A stretch of 64,000 bases of DNA from Acidimicrobiales bacterium (GTDB lineage: Bacteria; Actinomycetota; Acidimicrobiia; Acidimicrobiales; JACCXE01), in contig DASZWD010000002.1 of the NCBI GenBank assembly GCA_035546775.1, positions 1-64,000 of the forward strand. The letters run 5' to 3'. Every line of letters starts with the position of its first letter. The stretch's first letter is position 1. Below the pieces are notes generated by a model. It had not been told where the DNA came from, searched no databases, and was given only the letters and a program-made list of their open reading frames with translations. The position numbers and the translations under genes are program-made. Positions 61,534-64,000 of the stretch are shown piece by piece.

Positions 61534-63920
61534 GGGTTCCTCGGCATGTCGGCGAATCGGGTGAACTGGGGCAGAAACGCCAGCTGCGTCATGCCCGTCG
61601 GCCCCGAGCGGTGCTTGGCCACGAGCACCTCGGCCATGCCCTTGTCGGCCGAGTCCTGGTGGTACACGTCGTCGCGGTAGAGGAACATCACGACGTCCGC
61701 ATCTTGTTCTAGTGAGCCGGATTCGCGAAGGTCCGACAGCATCGGCCGCTTGTCCTGGCGCTGTTCGAGGTTGCGGGACAGCTGCGACAGCGCCATCACC
61801 GGGATGCCGAGTTCGCGGGCGAGGATCTTGAGGCCGCGGCTCATCTCGGCGACTTCGACCTGGCGGGACTCGGCGCGGGCGCGGCCCGTCATGAGCTGCA
61901 TGTAGTCGATGATGATGAGGCCGAGACCGTCGCGGGCTTTGAGGCGGCGCGCCTTGGCCCGGATGTCCATCACCGTGACGTTGGGGTTGTCGTCGATGTA
62001 GATCGGCGCTTCGGCGAGGCGGCCGACCGCGGCGGTGATCTTCTGCCAGTCGCGGTCGTCGAAGTTGCCGGTGCGCAGCTTGCCGGCGTCGACGCGGGCT
62101 TCCATGCACAGCAGTCGCTGCGTGATCTCGTCGCGGCCCATTTCGAGCGAGAACAGCAGCGTGGGCACGCCCGCCTCCATCGCCGCGTGGGCGAGGATGC
62201 CGAGGGCGAAGCTGGTGTTATGCGTCACGATGTGGTGTTCAGTGACGTAGAGGCCGTCGTCCGCCGCGACCGTCAGGCAGACGCTGTCGGCTTCGCCGTC
62301 CTCCGTCACGCCAACGATCCGGCGGTCTGGCCGCGCCCATTTGCCATCGCCGTTCCATCGACGCGACTTCCGCTCAAGCCGGAACGGGCACATTTCACGC
62401 GGCAACCGAAGCGTGACGGTGTAGCTATCGAGGTGAGGTGTGTGGCGAACGCGAAGACGCGCCGTGCCGCCAAGACTTCTGACGAGCATGCAGAGGTCGT
62501 TTGCGAGCGCAGGGCTCGCCGAGGCGTACTGCAAGCTGTTGAACTTCTCGCACCACCCGTCGGAATCCATCAATCCCTGCAGGAGCGCGAGCCGCTGTTC
62601 GACGCTGGCATAAAGGTAGGGCGTCGGAATGAACTTCGACTCGGACTTGTGGCCCCACAGCCCAAGTTCGCGCAACGCCGCCGTCAGCGGATTGACCGCG
62701 CCGCCATGTCGCCCGAGCCCGAGGCGGTACGACACGCCGTCGTTGCTGCTCGGCCTCAGATAGGGCAGCGCCGTCTCGATTGACGAGATCACCTCGGGGT
62801 CGGTCGTTGTGATCACCGGCGTGCAATGTGTGAAACCGCCGTCGCCGAGGAGAAGGCCAAGGACGTACGGCGGAATGGGCAACTCGGCGTGGGCGTGCGT
62901 CACGGGGGCCACGACCGGGATGTGGAAGTCGCGCGTCCGGCCGGCGTTCAAGCCCTCGAGAATTTCCTTCGTTGTCACAACGCGGCCGCTGCGACCGGCG
63001 CGGCGGTCGATGTGGGACTGCACGTGCCAGCGGTGATCGGCGCACGCCCGAGTCGACGTCCCGTCGTCGAGCGAGACTCGGTACACGGGAATGACGCCCT
63101 GCGGGTGAATTGCCAGCACGGTGGTCGCCCGCCCGTCCGCACCGACAACGTGATCGCCGGGGCGGATGTCGCCGATCGCGCGCCATCCGCTCGGTGTGAG
63201 GACCGGCGTATCGACCGGCTGGGCCTTACCCATAGCGGGCCTGGCGCCGACGACGACGAGGTTGTTCGGCTGCAGGCCGGCGAGCAGGTGGTCGAGATGA
63301 TCGAAGCCCGTCGGCACGCCGGTGACGGCCTCGCCGCGGTCGTAGAGCGCTTCGAGCTTGTCGAGGGCGTCGGTGAGCAGTTCGCTCACCGGCATCATGT
63401 CTTCGGACAGGCGGCGCTGCTTGACCTCGAACACCAGCGTCTCGGCGCGGTCGACGACGGTCGCCACGTCTTCAGGCAGCGAGTAGCCGAGATCCGCGAT
63501 CTCCGCGGCGACCCCGATGAGGCGACGCAGCTGCGAGAACTCCTCGACGATGCGGGCGTACCGCGCCGCGTTGGAGATCGCCGGTGTGTTGGTGGCGAGG
63601 TCGGCCAGCGTGTTCGGACCCCCGATGGCCTCGAGCAGGCCTTCGCGGCGCAGCTCGTCGGCGACGGTGACGGGGTCGGCGGGGTCGCCGCGGTGATACA
63701 GCGCCTCGATCGCCTCGTAGATGTGACCGTGCGCCGGTTTGTAGAAGTCAGCTGCGGTGAGGCGCACCTCGGTGGCCGCCCCGATGGCGATCGGTGAGAG
63801 CAACATGGCGCCGAGCAGCGACGCTTCCGCACTCAGGTCGTGCGGGGGCACGCGCGGCCCCGTGTTGCGCGTACGGCGTGCGTCGTCGAGGGATTGCACC
63901 ATGGGGGTGGTGATCCTCAC
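61530..63920 (-). CDS. dnaB: replicative DNA helicase DnaB, interrupted by an intein
   Basis: The 796-residue precursor holds a 460-residue helicase split by a 336-residue intein. The N-extein (1-232) has the DnaB N-terminal domain (HDLSAEASLLGAMLLS) and the RecA-like start up to GARPAMGK; the C-extein (569-796) begins TSFALG, completing the Walker A motif, and includes Walker B IIIDYMQLM, SRNLEQRQDKRPMLSDLRESGSLEQDAD and HRSGPTG. Helicase function therefore depends on splicing. GTG 63920 is the longest start; ATG 63902 is possible. DciA at 17.8 kb is the likely loader. Confidence 0.96.
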   Translation of the reverse strand: MRITTPMVQSLDDARRTRNTGPRVPPHDLSAEASLLGAMLLSPIAIGAATEVRLTAADFYKPAHGHIYEAIEALYHRGDPADPVTVADELRREGLLEAIGGPNTLADLATNTPAISNAARYARIVEEFSQLRRLIGVAAEIADLGYSLPEDVATVVDRAETLVFEVKQRRLSEDMMPVSELLTDALDKLEALYDRGEAVTGVPTGFDHLDHLLAGLQPNNLVVVGARPAMGKAQPVDTPVLTPSGWRAIGDIRPGDHVVGADGRATTVLAIHPQGVIPVYRVSLDDGTSTRACADHRWHVQSHIDRRAGRSGRVVTTKEILEGLNAGRTRDFHIPVVAPVTHAHAELPIPPYVLGLLLGDGGFTHCTPVITTTDPEVISSIETALPYLRPSSNDGVSYRLGLGRHGGAVNPLTAALRELGLWGHKSESKFIPTPYLYASVEQRLALLQGLMDSDGWCEKFNSLQYASASPALANDLCMLVRSLGGTARLRVRHTPHLDSYTVTLRLPREMCPFRLERKSRRWNGDGKWARPDRRIVGVTEDGEADSVCLTVAADDGLYVTEHHIVTHNTSFALGILAHAAMEAGVPTLLFSLEMGRDEITQRLLCMEARVDAGKLRTGNFDDRDWQKITAAVGRLAEAPIYIDDNPNVTVMDIRAKARRLKARDGLGLIIIDYMQLMTGRARAESRQVEVAEMSRGLKILARELGIPVMALSQLSRNLEQRQDKRPMLSDLRESGSLEQDADVVMFLYRDDVYHQDSADKGMAEVLVAKHRSGPTGMTQLAFLPQFTRFADMPRNP
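62217..63224 (-). mobile_element. class 3 intein with LAGLIDADG homing endonuclease in DnaB
   Basis: Residues 233-568 of the precursor. The intein starts with Ala (AQPVDTPVLTPSGW), not Cys or Ser, and ends VTHN before Thr569. The Trp-Cys-Thr triad that defines class 3 inteins is present: W298 in block B (ADHRWHV), C548 in block F (SVCLTV, where other inteins have Asp) and T569 at +1. Both endonuclease motifs are intact: LGLLLGDGG (354-362) and LQGLMDSDG (447-455). It interrupts the P-loop between Lys and Thr. The mycobacteriophage Bethlehem DnaB intein is the prototype of this class. Confidence 0.92.
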
Positions 63921-64000
63921 CCACCGGGCCTGTGGGGAACGAGAACAACAACACGGGGATTTCCCTGTGGAAAGGCGTGTCGAAACTCGGCGGTCGTCCA

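Noticed and set aside
62217-63224. Treating the DnaB insert as a class 1 intein
   Set aside because: The first residue is Ala, not Cys or Ser, and block F has Cys where class 1 has Asp.

Overview
The window is about 64 kb of high-GC DNA (roughly two-thirds G+C by eye) carrying the replication-origin neighbourhood of an actinobacterial chromosome. The evidence is gene order: pcnA, a GNAT protein, a DUF6049 protein, an MviN-type pseudokinase, an ECF sigma factor with its anti-sigma factor, trxB, trxA, cwlM, parB, parA, rsmG, jag, yidC, yidD, rnpA, rpmH, oriC, dnaA, dnaN, recF, dciA, gyrB, gyrA, a DUF3566 protein and tRNA-Ile/tRNA-Ala follow the arrangement known from Mycobacterium and Streptomyces. 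The many departures from that order suggest a deep-branching actinomycete, possibly of the Acidimicrobiia; this placement is inference.

Layout. 1-3.6 kb: end of a metallo-beta-lactamase-fold gene, a SRPBCC protein, a HAMP-containing class III nucleotidyl cyclase, and a Flp-pilin-like protein coupled to a TetR regulator. 3.6-8.3 kb (minus strand): tRNA-Ala, a Flp pilin, a Rossmann oxidoreductase with a tiny membrane protein, a large LPXTG surface protein, tRNA-Ile, DUF3566 and a TadG-like protein. 8.4-12.9 kb: gyrA and gyrB. 13.0-17.8 kb: a four-gene plus-strand block (DUF1800, Tat-exported DUF1501, membrane cupredoxin, unknown exported protein) lying between gyrB and dciA. 17.8-22.3 kb: dciA, recF, dnaN, dnaA and two origin segments. 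22.3-27.8 kb (plus): rpmH, rnpA, yidD, yidC, jag, rsmG, parA, parB. 27.9-37.1 kb (mostly minus): cwlM, trxA, trxB, small membrane proteins, the sigM/rsmA-like pair, a stand-alone pseudokinase, DegV, DUF6049 and GNAT. 37.1-51.6 kb: pcnA, cysteine-related enzymes, a methyltransferase, inositol-phosphate synthase with a divergent LysR gene, a second ECF system, small membrane proteins, panB, DUF192, DUF1345, a CoA-transferase and mscL. 51.6-61.3 kb: an EamA transporter, VOC and alpha/beta-hydrolase genes, a third ECF/anti-sigma pair beside a copper-type YcnI/CopCD pair, BrkB, an FNT-family channel and a frameshifted SRPBCC gene. 61.3-63.9 kb: dnaB, interrupted by an intein.

How the parts work together. 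DnaA, DnaN, RecF, DciA (helicase operator), DnaB and gyrase form the initiation and elongation set around oriC. ParA, ParB and a candidate parS segregate the origin. RnpA, YidD, YidC and Jag serve RNA processing and membrane-protein insertion. The sigma, thioredoxin, CwlM, pseudokinase and DUF6049 genes are the envelope-control island known from mycobacteria, here without the MurJ flippase part of MviN.

Most notable observations: (i) a class 3 (Trp-Cys-Thr) intein with a LAGLIDADG endonuclease in the DnaB P-loop; (ii) a DnaA-trio-like unwinding element between dnaA and dnaN; (iii) an identical promoter architecture (GGAACT-N16-CGAC-N8-start) in front of the third anti-sigma gene and the copper-type operon; (iv) repeated leaderless promoters (TANNNT, 6-7 bases, start codon); (v) three genes whose reading frames require CTG-type starts, two of them with a CTGA overlap; (vi) a split MviN; (vii) the block inserted into the replication gene cluster; (viii) a hairpin that covers the Shine-Dalgarno sequence of a pilin gene.
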